A stretch of 64,000 nucleotides of DNA from NCBI RefSeq assembly GCF_017094525.1, contig NZ_CP064788.1, positions 1,783,030 to 1,847,029 on the forward strand. Direction: 5' to 3'. Each line of letters begins with the position of its first letter. Position 1 is the stretch's first letter. Source of the stretch: Halapricum desulfuricans. GTDB taxonomy: Archaea > Halobacteriota > Halobacteria > Halobacteriales > Haloarculaceae. The position numbers and the translations under genes were made by a program. Positions 1 through 8,424 of this stretch are shown here, piece by piece. A model generated the notes under the pieces. That model saw only the letters and a list, made by a program, of their open reading frames with translations, was not told the origin of the DNA and made no database searches.

Positions 1-56
1 ATCGCCTCGCGGGACAGCGACGGATCGGGGACGAACGCAGGTCGGACGGGCTCCAT
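1..56 (-). CDS. nfi: Endonuclease V, N-terminal fragment at window edge
   Basis: An ATG at 56 on the minus strand opens a frame reading MEPVRPAFVPDPSLSREA and runs off the left edge of the window. This N-terminus resembles haloarchaeal endonuclease V (Nfi), which cleaves DNA next to deaminated bases such as deoxyinosine. It begins two bases after the stop of the rhomboid gene, so the two are probably cotranscribed. Only about 18 codons are visible and no catalytic residue is in view. The name rests on N-terminal resemblance and gene order. Confidence 0.55.
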   Translation of the reverse strand, partial: MEPVRPAFVPDPSLSREA

Positions 57-58
57 CG

Positions 59-994
59 CTAGAACGGCCCGCGGCCTCTTCCAGGCCCGCCCGGGCCACC
101 CGGACCGCCAGGACCGCCACCGCCGAACTGCAACTGGTTGGGCGCGCGAACGCGACCCTTGACTCGCTGGCCGTACGCGAGCCCGATCAACAGGCCGAGG
201 AGGTGGGCCAGGTCGGCGACGTTACTCCCAGTGAGACTCGGGCCGAAGACGCCGAGCGCACTTATGACCGCAAACCCGGCAGTGAGAACCCAGATCGGGA
301 TCGGCAGCAGGAAGTACAGGTAGACGCGCAAGTTCGGGTTGAGGATCGTCAGCACGCCCATGATGGCAAGTCCCGCCCCGCTGGCACCAACGACGCCGCC
401 AGCGCCCGAGATGACGCCGAATCCCTCGTAGATCTGGAGGGCAACCTGACCGAGGCCGGCTATCGCGCCACTCGCGATGAACAGAGCGCTGAAGTCCCGC
501 GATCCGACGTAGTCCTCGACGAGTCGGCCGAAAAAGAATATCACGATGCTGTTGACCGCGATGTGGCCGAAGTCACCGTGCGCGAAGATCGATGTCACCC
601 ACGTCCAGACGTATTCGGGGTGCTGCGGAGTGAGGACGAACAGCGTCCGGTGGAGCTGGTTGCTGCCGACCGTGAGGACGACCGCCTGCAGGATGAACGT
701 GATCCACATCGCCCCGAGGAAGACGTAGGTCATGTTCCCTCGGAAGTACCCGAGCGGCCCGCCGACACCGCCCAGTCCCAGTCGGGCGGCGAGCCCGTTG
801 GAGCCACTGGTCTGTGGCGTCTCCACGCTGGCGTCGAAGCCGCTGTCGAAGACGCCCCCGGGGTCGTTCCAGTCGTCCAGTCCCGGACAGTCGTGGTTCT
901 CCGGGAGGCGGTGATCGGCACAGAACGTTCCGCCGCAGTGACGGCACTGATACGGCATGTTCGTCTGCTTGCCACACACGTCGCAAGTCGCCAT
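59..994 (-). CDS. Rhomboid family intramembrane serine protease with N-terminal AN1-type zinc finger
   Basis: A membrane-embedded serine protease of about 311 aa. The first 40 residues carry a Cys/His cluster (CDVCGK, CRHCGGTFCADH, HDC) typical of an AN1-type zinc finger. A multi-pass membrane domain follows, with the rhomboid catalytic serine in GASGAG and the catalytic histidine in the helix containing ADLAHLLG. The C-terminus is a Gly/Pro-rich tail (repeats of GGPGG). I place the start at the ATG at 994 (MATCDVCGK) because homologues begin at the zinc finger; an alternative start lies at 1021. It overlaps nothing upstream and is followed closely by the endonuclease V start. The substrate is unknown. 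Confidence 0.88.
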   Translation of the reverse strand: MATCDVCGKQTNMPYQCRHCGGTFCADHRLPENHDCPGLDDWNDPGGVFDSGFDASVETPQTSGSNGLAARLGLGGVGGPLGYFRGNMTYVFLGAMWITFILQAVVLTVGSNQLHRTLFVLTPQHPEYVWTWVTSIFAHGDFGHIAVNSIVIFFFGRLVEDYVGSRDFSALFIASGAIAGLGQVALQIYEGFGVISGAGGVVGASGAGLAIMGVLTILNPNLRVYLYFLLPIPIWVLTAGFAVISALGVFGPSLTGSNVADLAHLLGLLIGLAYGQRVKGRVRAPNQLQFGGGGPGGPGGPGGPGRGRGPF

Positions 995-1153
995 TACCGC
1001 TCTTTCGAACCGGTGGGGCAAATGGATTGTGCTTGGTTGTCCCGGCCAGGTTCGCGCGATCGACGTGCGGGATGCGGGACCGAGTGCCCGCTATCGATCG
1101 GAGACCGGATACGGACGCGTGGATTTTTCTCGATGGGGTCCCGACGGGGGAGT

Positions 1154-1633
1154 GTGCAAGAGTACCAGCGCAAACAACTGCTCGAACGCGTCGAGCGCGA
1201 GGGGGCGACGGTCGGGGCCGCCATCCCCGAGGAGATCGACGTGCAGGGGGAACCGATCGACCTCCGATCGTTCGTCTTCGAGATCAAGCGCCGGGAGACG
1301 GTCCCGCCCGGCGAGCGCGAGCGCGTCGAACGGGCCAAACGTAATCTCCGGCGCGAGCGCCGACAGCGCCGTCGCCGCCTCGAATCCGGATCGATCTCCT
1401 ACGAGGACGGCGAGCGACTCGCGGAGGCGATCGTCGGGATCGACCGCGCGCTGGAAGGGCTTGAGTCGCTGGAGCCGTCCGACATCGAGAGCGAAAAGCA
1501 GGCAAAGGAGGCGGCCGATCGGAAGCGATGGATGACGTTTCTCAAACAGGCGCTGGGCCGCGACGAGACGGGCGGCGCCGGACCGCGCGCTGGGTCGGGC
1601 GGCGGCCGCGATTCGCAGGGAGGGAAACGATGA
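1154..1633 (+). CDS. DUF5788 family protein
   Basis: A small, very charged haloarchaeal protein of about 159 aa with no known activity. The middle is rich in Arg and Glu (RNLRRERRQRRRRLE) and probably forms long helices; the C-terminal tail is Gly/Arg-rich and looks disordered. I prefer the GTG at 1154, giving VQEYQRKQLLERV, because family members start at that point and an AT-rich stretch (about 1123-1129) lies at promoter distance. An in-frame ATG at 1133 is the alternative. Its stop overlaps the PolX start (ATGA at 1630), which implies translational coupling with the DNA repair polymerase. The family assignment is from recognition. Confidence 0.75.
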   Translation: MQEYQRKQLLERVEREGATVGAAIPEEIDVQGEPIDLRSFVFEIKRRETVPPGERERVERAKRNLRRERRQRRRRLESGSISYEDGERLAEAIVGIDRALEGLESLEPSDIESEKQAKEAADRKRWMTFLKQALGRDETGGAGPRAGSGGGRDSQGGKR

Positions 1634-3369
1634 CCCGCAACGACGCCGTCGCGGACCTGCTGGCGGAGATGGCAGATCGGCTCGAGGCGATGGACGTCGA
1701 GTACAAGCCCCGGGCCTATCGGCGGGCGGCCGAGAACGTCCGCGAACACCCCGAACCGATCGAGCGACTCGCTGGCGAGGGCACCGAGGCCGTCGGGGGG
1801 ATCGACGGCGTGGGCGACGCCATCGCGTCGAAGATCGTCGAGTACGTCGAGACCGGGTCGATCGGCGAACTCGAAGAACTGCGTGATGAACTGCCGGTCG
1901 AGATCGACGCGCTGACCGGCGTCGAGGGGGTCGGCCCGAAGACCGTCGGGACGCTCTACGAGGCGCTGGGGGTCCGGACGCTCGACGATCTGGAGGACGC
2001 CGCCGAGGCCGGAGCAATACAGGATGTCAAGGGCTTCGGTGCCAAGACCGAGCAAAATATCCTCGAGGGCATCGAATTCGCCAGAGAGGCCCACGAGCGA
2101 CAGTTGCTGGGCGAGGCGGTCCCGCTCGGGGAGTCCGCGCGGTCGTATCTGGCTGACCGGCCGTCGGTCGAAGCCGTCGAGATCGCGGGCTCGCTGCGGC
2201 GCTGGAAGCCGACGATCGGCGACGTCGACGTGCTGGTCGGCAGCGACGACGGCGAGCGCGTCGTCGAGGCGTTCACCGACTGGGGCGAGGCCGAGACGGT
2301 GCTCGAAGCCGGCGAGACGAAAGCCAGCCTCCGGGTCGGATCGGTTCGGGTCGATCTGCGTGTCGTCGCTCCGGAGGAGTTCGGGTCCGCGCTCCAGTAT
2401 TTCACCGGCAGCCGCGACCACAACGTCGCGCTGCGCAACCGGGCGATCGAGCGCGAGTTGAAGATGAACGAGTACGGCGTCTTCGACGTGTCGGCGGTTG
2501 CGGATCCCGACGCCGGCCAGCGCGTCGGCGAGCGGGTCGCCGGCGAGACCGAGCAGTCGATGTACGCGGCGCTTGATCTCCCGCTCGTCCCGCCGGAGTT
2601 GCGGGAGGGGCGCGGCGAGATCGAAGCGGCCGCGGCCGGCGAGTTGCCCGAGCTGCTCGAGGAAGAGGAGGTGCGTGGCGACCTGCACGTCCACACCGAC
2701 TGGTCGGACGGCGAAAACACGATCGCGGAGATGATCGAGGGCGCGGCGGCGTTCGGCCACGAGTACGTCGCGATCACCGACCACGCCACCGGGCCGGGGA
2801 TGGTCGGCGGCGTCGGGCTCGACGACGCGACGCTGCGCGAGCAGATCGACGAGATCCGGACGGCAGCAGCGGAGGCCGACATCGAGGTCTTCGCGGGCGT
2901 CGAAGCAAACATCGGCGAGGACGGTTCGATCTCGGTCGCCGAGGACGTGCTCGCCGAGCTGGATCTCGTCGTCGCTTCGCCCCACGCGGCCCTCTCCGGC
3001 GACGGGACGGACCGGCTGATCGCCGCCGCCGAGCACCCGCAGGTCGATATCATCGGCCATCCGACCGGGCGGTTTCTCAACCGTCGCCCGGGGCTGAATA
3101 TCGAATACGATCGGCTGGCCGCAGCAGCGGCCGAGGCGGGGACGGCACTCGAGGTCAACGCCAATCCGCGGCGACTCGATCTCGGCGGACAGGCGGTTCG
3201 TGCGGCGATCGAGGCCGGCGCGACGATCGTGATCGACACGGACGCCCACCGGCCGGCCAGTTACGAGTACATGCGCTATGGGGTGCATACCGCCCGCCGG
3301 GGCTGGGCCGAAGCAGGCGACGCGCTCAACACGCGAGGCCCGGGCGCGATCCGGAGGTTCCTGGACTGA
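1630..3369 (+). CDS. polX: Family X DNA polymerase with C-terminal PHP phosphoesterase domain
   Basis: A repair polymerase of 579 aa in the bacterial/archaeal PolX layout. Helix-hairpin-helix segments come first (GIDGVGDAIASKI, GVEGVGPKTVG), then the nucleotidyltransferase core with the GSLRR motif followed by acidic residues in DVDVLVG, then a PHP domain with DLHVHTDWSDGE and ITDHATG. PolX fills gaps in base excision repair, and the PHP domain supplies a Mn-dependent nuclease or phosphoesterase. It overlaps the DUF5788 stop by four bases and its own stop overlaps the next start (TGATG), so it sits inside one operon. The length is normal for the family. Confidence 0.95.
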   Translation: MTRNDAVADLLAEMADRLEAMDVEYKPRAYRRAAENVREHPEPIERLAGEGTEAVGGIDGVGDAIASKIVEYVETGSIGELEELRDELPVEIDALTGVEGVGPKTVGTLYEALGVRTLDDLEDAAEAGAIQDVKGFGAKTEQNILEGIEFAREAHERQLLGEAVPLGESARSYLADRPSVEAVEIAGSLRRWKPTIGDVDVLVGSDDGERVVEAFTDWGEAETVLEAGETKASLRVGSVRVDLRVVAPEEFGSALQYFTGSRDHNVALRNRAIERELKMNEYGVFDVSAVADPDAGQRVGERVAGETEQSMYAALDLPLVPPELREGRGEIEAAAAGELPELLEEEEVRGDLHVHTDWSDGENTIAEMIEGAAAFGHEYVAITDHATGPGMVGGVGLDDATLREQIDEIRTAAAEADIEVFAGVEANIGEDGSISVAEDVLAELDLVVASPHAALSGDGTDRLIAAAEHPQVDIIGHPTGRFLNRRPGLNIEYDRLAAAAAEAGTALEVNANPRRLDLGGQAVRAAIEAGATIVIDTDAHRPASYEYMRYGVHTARRGWAEAGDALNTRGPGAIRRFLD

Positions 3370-3833
3370 TGTCGGGCGACGAACGGCAGCCGGCGCTGTT
3401 GCTGGACACGATGCTCGGCAAGCTCGGGACGTACCTGCGGATGTGTGGCTACGACGCTGCCTACGCGCTGAACCGGGGCGTCGAGGACGACGACGAGATC
3501 GTCGCCCTCGCGCAGACGGAGGGGCGCACAGTCGTGACCAGAGACGTTTCCCTCGCCAGACAGGCACCCGAGGCGGTGCTGATCGAATCCCGGGACACGG
3601 TCGATCAGTTGCGCGAGTTCCGCGACGCCGGCTTCGACCTCGAACTCGAGGCCGAACCCTCGCGTTGCGGTGCCTGCAACGCGCCGCTGACCCGGGTCGC
3701 GCCGGAGGAGCCGACGCCGGACTACGCGCCCGAACCCGACTACGAGGCCGTCTGGCGCTGCCGGGAGTGTGGCCAGCACTTCTGGCGCGGGAGCCACTGG
3801 GACGACGTCGAAGAGACGCTCTCGAAGCTGTAA
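3369..3833 (+). CDS. Mut7-C RNase domain protein with zinc ribbon
   Basis: A 154-aa protein with the Mut7-C (DUF82) fold, a PIN-like RNase domain. The N-terminal part has the typical LLLDTMLGKLGTYLRMCGYD start and the conserved acidic segment EDDDEIVALA; TRDVSLA follows. The C-terminal half is a zinc ribbon (CGACNAPL ... CRECGQHFWRGSHW). It is probably a structured-RNA or nucleic-acid nuclease, but its substrate is not known. Its ATG overlaps the PolX stop, which places it in the same transcript. Confidence 0.88.
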   Translation: MSGDERQPALLLDTMLGKLGTYLRMCGYDAAYALNRGVEDDDEIVALAQTEGRTVVTRDVSLARQAPEAVLIESRDTVDQLREFRDAGFDLELEAEPSRCGACNAPLTRVAPEEPTPDYAPEPDYEAVWRCRECGQHFWRGSHWDDVEETLSKL

Positions 3834-3907
3834 CCGCGCGCCGGCGCGACCGGCGACGCGCGTCGAACCACAACACCATTGTCCCCCGCCGTGCGTAGCC
3901 ACGGGCG

Positions 3908-4399
3908 ATGACGCTCGAGGAGACGGCGAAGCGACGCCTGGCGGACGTCGTTGCGCTCGCGCCGACGAAGAACAGCGAACTCCAGGACCGGTGGGAACTG
4001 GACAGCGGGAGCGAGGTCCACCAGTACCTCGAATCGGAGCTCAAAGACTACTACTACCGCAACGAGGACAGCCTGATCTGTGCGACGCCAGAAGGCCGCC
4101 GGATCGTCGAGGAGGCGGGGCTCGTCGAGGGGACCGACGACGACCAGCACATCACTGTGCCCCCGATTCAGGCGAGGGTTCTCGAGGTGATCGCCGGCCC
4201 CGACGAGGCGACCCAGAGCGTCGTGTCGGTCTATCACGCGCTCGAAGACGCGGGCCACGACGACTACGAGGTCGAGGACGTCCGGTCGGCGCTGCACAGC
4301 CTCGTCGAGAAGGGCGTGCTCGAACGCGTCCGCAAGACCGTCCCGACGTTCCGGCTCGCCGTCGAGCGATCGGAACTCGCCGTCGACGAACTCGAGTGA
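3908..4399 (+). CDS. DUF5797 family protein, probable winged-helix DNA-binding protein
   Basis: A 163-aa protein that I recognise as the haloarchaeal DUF5797 family. The N-terminal region (NSELQDRWELDSGSEVHQYLE) looks like a helix-turn-helix. A second helical module follows around residues 85-145, and the overall layout suggests two winged-helix units. Its stop overlaps the start of the downstream DNA methyltransferase (TGATG at 4397-4401), so the two are translationally coupled and a shared role is plausible. No function has been shown for the family as far as I know. Confidence 0.75.
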   Translation: MTLEETAKRRLADVVALAPTKNSELQDRWELDSGSEVHQYLESELKDYYYRNEDSLICATPEGRRIVEEAGLVEGTDDDQHITVPPIQARVLEVIAGPDEATQSVVSVYHALEDAGHDDYEVEDVRSALHSLVEKGVLERVRKTVPTFRLAVERSELAVDELE

Positions 4400-5496
4400 T
4401 GGAGACAACGCACCGGATCGTGACCGGCGACGCGCGGTCGCTCGCGGCCGTCGAGGACGACTCTGTCGAGCTCGTCGTCACCTCGCCACCCTATCCCATG
4501 ATCGAGATGTGGGACGACCTGTTCGCCGAACTCGATTCCGAGGTCGCCGCCGACCTCGAGGCGGGCGACGGCCGGGCGGCTTTCGAGCGGATGCATGGCG
4601 TGCTCGATGCGGTCTGGCGGGAGGTTGATCGGGTGTTGGTCGACGGTGGCATCGCGTGTGTCAACGTCGGTGACGCGACCCGCTCCATCGGCGATCGCTT
4701 TCGCGTCTTCCGGAACCACGACCGGATCAGCGGCGCGTTCGAGGACCTGGGATTCGATCCGCTCCCCGAAATCCTCTGGCGTAAGCCAACGAACTCCGGG
4801 ACCAAGTTCATGGGCTCGGGGATGGTCCCGCCCAACGCCTACGTCACGCTCGAACACGAGTACGTGCTGGTCTTTCGCAACGGCGGGGAGAGCCGCGAGT
4901 TCGAGCCCCGCGCCCAGCGACGCTACGACGCGGCGTACTTCTGGGAGGAGCGCAACCGCTGGTTCTCCGATGTCTGGACGGATATTCAGGGGACACTCCA
5001 GACGCTCGGCGGTGACGGGACCCACAGCGACGGCCTCCGGGAGCGCTCCGGGGCGTTCCCCGTCGAGCTCCCCTACCGGCTGATCAACATGTACTCGGTC
5101 TACGGCGACACCGTTCTCGATCCGTTCTGGGGGACGGGAACCACCTCGCTGGCGGCGATGCTCGCCGCGCGCAACTCGATCGGCTACGAGCTGAACGAGG
5201 ACTTTCGATCGGTGTTCGACGAGCGCATCGAAGGTCTGCCCGAGCGTTCCCGTGACGTGATCGACAGTCGGCTCCGTGCCCACTGCGAGTTCGTCGCCCG
5301 ACAGCGCGAGGCGGGCGAGACGCTCGAATACGAGGCCGAACGCTACGGCTTCCCCGTCCGCACGAAACAGGAGCGGTCGATCACCTTCTACGAGGCCACG
5401 GACATGTACGAGACTGGTGCTGGGTATGCACTCGCCCACGAGCCGGTCGAGGAGACGCCCGAGCAGCCGTCCCAGGACAGTCACTCGGAGCTGTGA
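4399..5496 (+). CDS. Orphan site-specific DNA methyltransferase, Zim-like (candidate CTAG methylase)
   Basis: A 365-aa amino-methyltransferase acting on N4 of cytosine or N6 of adenine. Motif IV is TSPPYPMIEMWDD near the N-terminus, and the SAM-binding motif I (DPFWGTGTTSLAAML) comes later, the beta-type order of motifs. LEHEYVLVFRNG is typical of this group. No restriction endonuclease gene is adjacent, so it looks like an orphan methylase. Widespread orphan haloarchaeal enzymes of this size include Zim, which modifies CTAG; I suspect this is the same family but cannot prove the specificity. The gene is coupled to DUF5797 upstream. Confidence 0.85.
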   Translation: METTHRIVTGDARSLAAVEDDSVELVVTSPPYPMIEMWDDLFAELDSEVAADLEAGDGRAAFERMHGVLDAVWREVDRVLVDGGIACVNVGDATRSIGDRFRVFRNHDRISGAFEDLGFDPLPEILWRKPTNSGTKFMGSGMVPPNAYVTLEHEYVLVFRNGGESREFEPRAQRRYDAAYFWEERNRWFSDVWTDIQGTLQTLGGDGTHSDGLRERSGAFPVELPYRLINMYSVYGDTVLDPFWGTGTTSLAAMLAARNSIGYELNEDFRSVFDERIEGLPERSRDVIDSRLRAHCEFVARQREAGETLEYEAERYGFPVRTKQERSITFYEATDMYETGAGYALAHEPVEETPEQPSQDSHSEL

Positions 5497-5511
5497 TCGA
5501 CCGACGATCGA

Positions 5512-7206
5512 CTACCGGAAAACCGTCCCGAGTTCGGCACCGCGGTCGCGGGCGTCGCGGTCGCGCTGGGCCGCGCGGTACAGCTCGTAGCCCCCGGCGA
5601 TGTTCTTCGCGTCGAAGCCGTGCTGGGTCAGGATTCGCGTGGTGATATACGATCGGAGCCCGGCCTTGCAGTGGGGAACGATCGTCGTGTCCTCGGGCAG
5701 TTCATCGAGGCGGTCTCTGATGTTCGACAGCGGGAGCTTCCGGGTACCGTAGATCTCGCCGTCGTCGTGGCGCTCCTCCAGCGGTCGACAGTCCAAAAGC
5801 GTGTATTCTGTCGGGTCGAGATCCTCGAGATCGTGCCAGTGGAGCACGTCGACGACGCCGGAGACGATGTTGCCCGCGGCGAACCCGGCCATGTTGACGG
5901 GGTCTTTCCCGGACCCGTACGGCGGCGCGTATGCGAGATCGAGCTCCTGCAGGTCGAAGACCGTCTTCTCAAACTCGATGGCGGTCGCGATCACGTCGAT
6001 GCGCTTGTCGACGCCCTCACCGCCGACGATCTGCGCGCCGTAGAGGCGGCCGTCCTCGGGACCGAAGATCAGCTTGATCCACATCGGCTCGGCGCCGGGG
6101 TAGTAGCTGGCGTGGGACATCGAGTAGGTGAACGACTTCTCGTAGTCGATCCCGGCCGCCTCGAGCGCGCGTTCGTTGCGGCCGGTCGCGGCGACCGTCT
6201 TCTCGAAGACCTTCGCGATCGACGTCGAGAGCACGCAGTTCTGGCTATCCTCGCGGCCGGCGATGACGTTCGCCACGATCCGGCCCTGCTTGTTGGCCGG
6301 CCCGGCCAGCGGGACGTGTGCCGGCTCGCCGGTCACGCAGTCGGTCACCTCGATCGCGTCGCCGATGGCGTAGACGTCGTCCTCGGTCGTCCGAAGCCGG
6401 TCGTCGACGACGATCCCGCCCGCATCGCCGATCTCCAGCCCGGCGGCCTCGGCGAGTTCGGTCCGGGGCGTGACACCCGTCGCGAGCACGATCACGTCCG
6501 CCGGAATGGCCGTCCCGTCGGCGAGTTCGACCGTCGTCGAGTCGCCGGCGTCGATCGACTCGGCGCGGGCGTTGAGATACAGGTCGACGCCCTGATCGCG
6601 GAGGTGGTTGTTGATCTGGGCGGCCATCTCGTAGTCAAGCGCCTGCATCACGTGGTCTTCCATCTCGACCAGCGAGACCGATAGACCGGCCTCCTGCAGG
6701 CTCTCGGTCGCCTCCAGCCCGATGTACCCGCCGCCGATGACGACGGCGCGTTCGGTCCCTTCGGCTTCGACGCGGTCGCGGATCGCCTCTGCCGCCGACA
6801 GCGACTGCAGCGTGTGGACGTTCCCGGCCTCGTCGATCCCGTCGATCGGCGGGACGATCGGCTCGGCACCGGGCGACAGGAGCAGCGAATCGTAGGCCAC
6901 CGTCTCGGTGTCGCCGTCGTGTGCGACCGCGACCGTCTTCTCCTCGGGATCGACGTCGATCACCTCGTGCCCGGTCCGGATGTCGAGCGCGAAGCGCGTC
7001 TCCAGCGACTGGGGCGTCTGGACGAGCAGGTCGTCGATGTCCTCGATCGCGTCTCCCACGTAGTAGGGCATCCCGCAGGTCCCGATCGAGACGTTCTCGC
7101 CCTTTTCGAGGACGACGATGTCGAGCGATTCCTCAAGACGACGGAGTCGGGCCGCCGCGCTGGCACCGCCGGCGTTGCCGCCGACGATCACGACGCGCTC
7201 GCTCAT
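5512..7206 (-). CDS. CoA-disulfide reductase-like FAD/NAD(P)H oxidoreductase fused to rhodanese domain
   Basis: A 564-aa flavoenzyme. It starts with an FAD-binding Rossmann motif (VVIVGGNAGGASAAARL), has the single redox cysteine in GTCGMPYY, a second nucleotide-binding motif (VIGGGYIGLE), and a C-terminal dimerisation domain. A rhodanese domain covers roughly the last 105 residues (DCRPLEERHDDG; active-site Cys in HCKAGLRS). Enzymes of this build reduce CoA disulfide, CoA persulfide or polysulfide, and the fused rhodanese suggests sulfur-transfer chemistry. It is a single gene converging with the methyltransferase. CoA-disulfide reductase versus NADH oxidase activity cannot be told apart from the sequence. 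Confidence 0.9.
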   Translation of the reverse strand: MSERVVIVGGNAGGASAAARLRRLEESLDIVVLEKGENVSIGTCGMPYYVGDAIEDIDDLLVQTPQSLETRFALDIRTGHEVIDVDPEEKTVAVAHDGDTETVAYDSLLLSPGAEPIVPPIDGIDEAGNVHTLQSLSAAEAIRDRVEAEGTERAVVIGGGYIGLEATESLQEAGLSVSLVEMEDHVMQALDYEMAAQINNHLRDQGVDLYLNARAESIDAGDSTTVELADGTAIPADVIVLATGVTPRTELAEAAGLEIGDAGGIVVDDRLRTTEDDVYAIGDAIEVTDCVTGEPAHVPLAGPANKQGRIVANVIAGREDSQNCVLSTSIAKVFEKTVAATGRNERALEAAGIDYEKSFTYSMSHASYYPGAEPMWIKLIFGPEDGRLYGAQIVGGEGVDKRIDVIATAIEFEKTVFDLQELDLAYAPPYGSGKDPVNMAGFAAGNIVSGVVDVLHWHDLEDLDPTEYTLLDCRPLEERHDDGEIYGTRKLPLSNIRDRLDELPEDTTIVPHCKAGLRSYITTRILTQHGFDAKNIAGGYELYRAAQRDRDARDRGAELGTVFR

Positions 7207-7377
7207 CGGCGCTCACCGTCCGTCGAGCATCGGCCGGGCGACATTCGATTGCGATTCGAGACGCGATACGACCAATGCTGTGATAGCGTCGTCATCACTC
7301 GAACGCTCGTCCGTGTGGACCATACGCCCGACGCAATATCAGTTGCACCTTTTAAGTACGTGCCCGAAGACGCGGGC

Positions 7378-8274
7378 CTACTCGTCGAGCGACGCCAGCA
7401 CGCCGCGGACGTTCATCGCGAACTCGCCACGCGCCTTGCGCTCGTCCCAGACCTCGGGGGCGTCGGCCGGATCCCACAGCCGTTCGACGATCCCCTCGAT
7501 GTCGTCGGCGTCTCCGTCGGCGTCTCGAACCTCGGCGACCCACGACTGGAGCCGCTCGGCGTATGCCGAGAGCCGACCGTCGGCCGGGGCCGGCCCGAAG
7601 TGGGCGTACAGCAGCGTCTCGGGGTCGAGATCCTGAAGCATCTCGACGTCCTCGAGCGCGCCGTCGAGATCGAACTGCGGCGGCGGGCTGGTGGCGTGGA
7701 TCCGATCGACCGACGGCGTGTAGACGCCGGCGGCGTCGCCGGTGAAGACAGCGTCGCTCTCGGGCATCTCGAAGACGACCTGATGGGGAGCGTGTCCCGG
7801 CGCGTGATGCGCTCTGAGCGTATGGTCTCCGAGATCGATCTCCGCGCCGTCAGTGATCGGCTCGATCCTCTCTTCGGGGACCGGCTCCGGTTCGGTGTAG
7901 AAGACGATCTGTTCGCCGACGGCCCCTTTCGTCCCCTCCCAGAGTCGGCCGGGGTCGACGAGGTGGGGTGCGCCGATCTCGTGGACGTAGACCGCGGCGT
8001 TCGGACACGCTTCGGCGAGAAATCCGGCACCGCCGGCGTGATCGAGGTGCACGTGCGTCAGCGCGATCACCGACAGCTCGTCGGGAGCCACCCCGACGGT
8101 CTCGAGCAGATGGAGGATCCGCTCGTAGTTCGTCCCGATTCCGGAGTCGACCAGCGCGGGACGGTCGTCGTCGATCAGGTACACCGAGCCGTACTCCGCG
8201 GAGTCGTACATCCCGGTGTCGACGTAGTGGACGCTCTCGTCGGCCGGAACTGTTTCGACGTCACCGATCGCCAT
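7378..8274 (-). CDS. MBL-fold metallo-hydrolase
   Basis: A 298-aa metallo-beta-lactamase-fold hydrolase. The zinc-binding motif THVHLDHAGG, a later HAPGHAPHQ histidine and FTGDAAG aspartate are all present, so the dinuclear metal site looks complete. The C-terminal 70 residues are helical, as in the glyoxalase II-like branch. The substrate cannot be read from the sequence. It is monocistronic, lying between the divergently placed fasciclin remnant and the CoA-disulfide reductase. Confidence 0.88.
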   Translation of the reverse strand: MAIGDVETVPADESVHYVDTGMYDSAEYGSVYLIDDDRPALVDSGIGTNYERILHLLETVGVAPDELSVIALTHVHLDHAGGAGFLAEACPNAAVYVHEIGAPHLVDPGRLWEGTKGAVGEQIVFYTEPEPVPEERIEPITDGAEIDLGDHTLRAHHAPGHAPHQVVFEMPESDAVFTGDAAGVYTPSVDRIHATSPPPQFDLDGALEDVEMLQDLDPETLLYAHFGPAPADGRLSAYAERLQSWVAEVRDADGDADDIEGIVERLWDPADAPEVWDERKARGEFAMNVRGVLASLDE

Positions 8275-8424
8275 ACGTCGATCGACTCGGGGGACGGCAA
8301 TAGGACTGACGTTCTGACGTCCCCAGTTATCGACGCGCTACGTGCTGTCTGGTAGCATACTGAACAGGTTGCGCATCCAGTATATGTCCTCTTGAGTGCA
8401 ACAGAAGTCGAGGAGCGAGAACGT

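Noticed and set aside
1399-4044. Very long minus-strand open frame (881 codons) opposite PolX
   Set aside because: It is antisense to genes with clear motifs (PolX, Mut7-C); in high-GC haloarchaeal DNA the antisense frame of acidic proteins stays open by codon bias.
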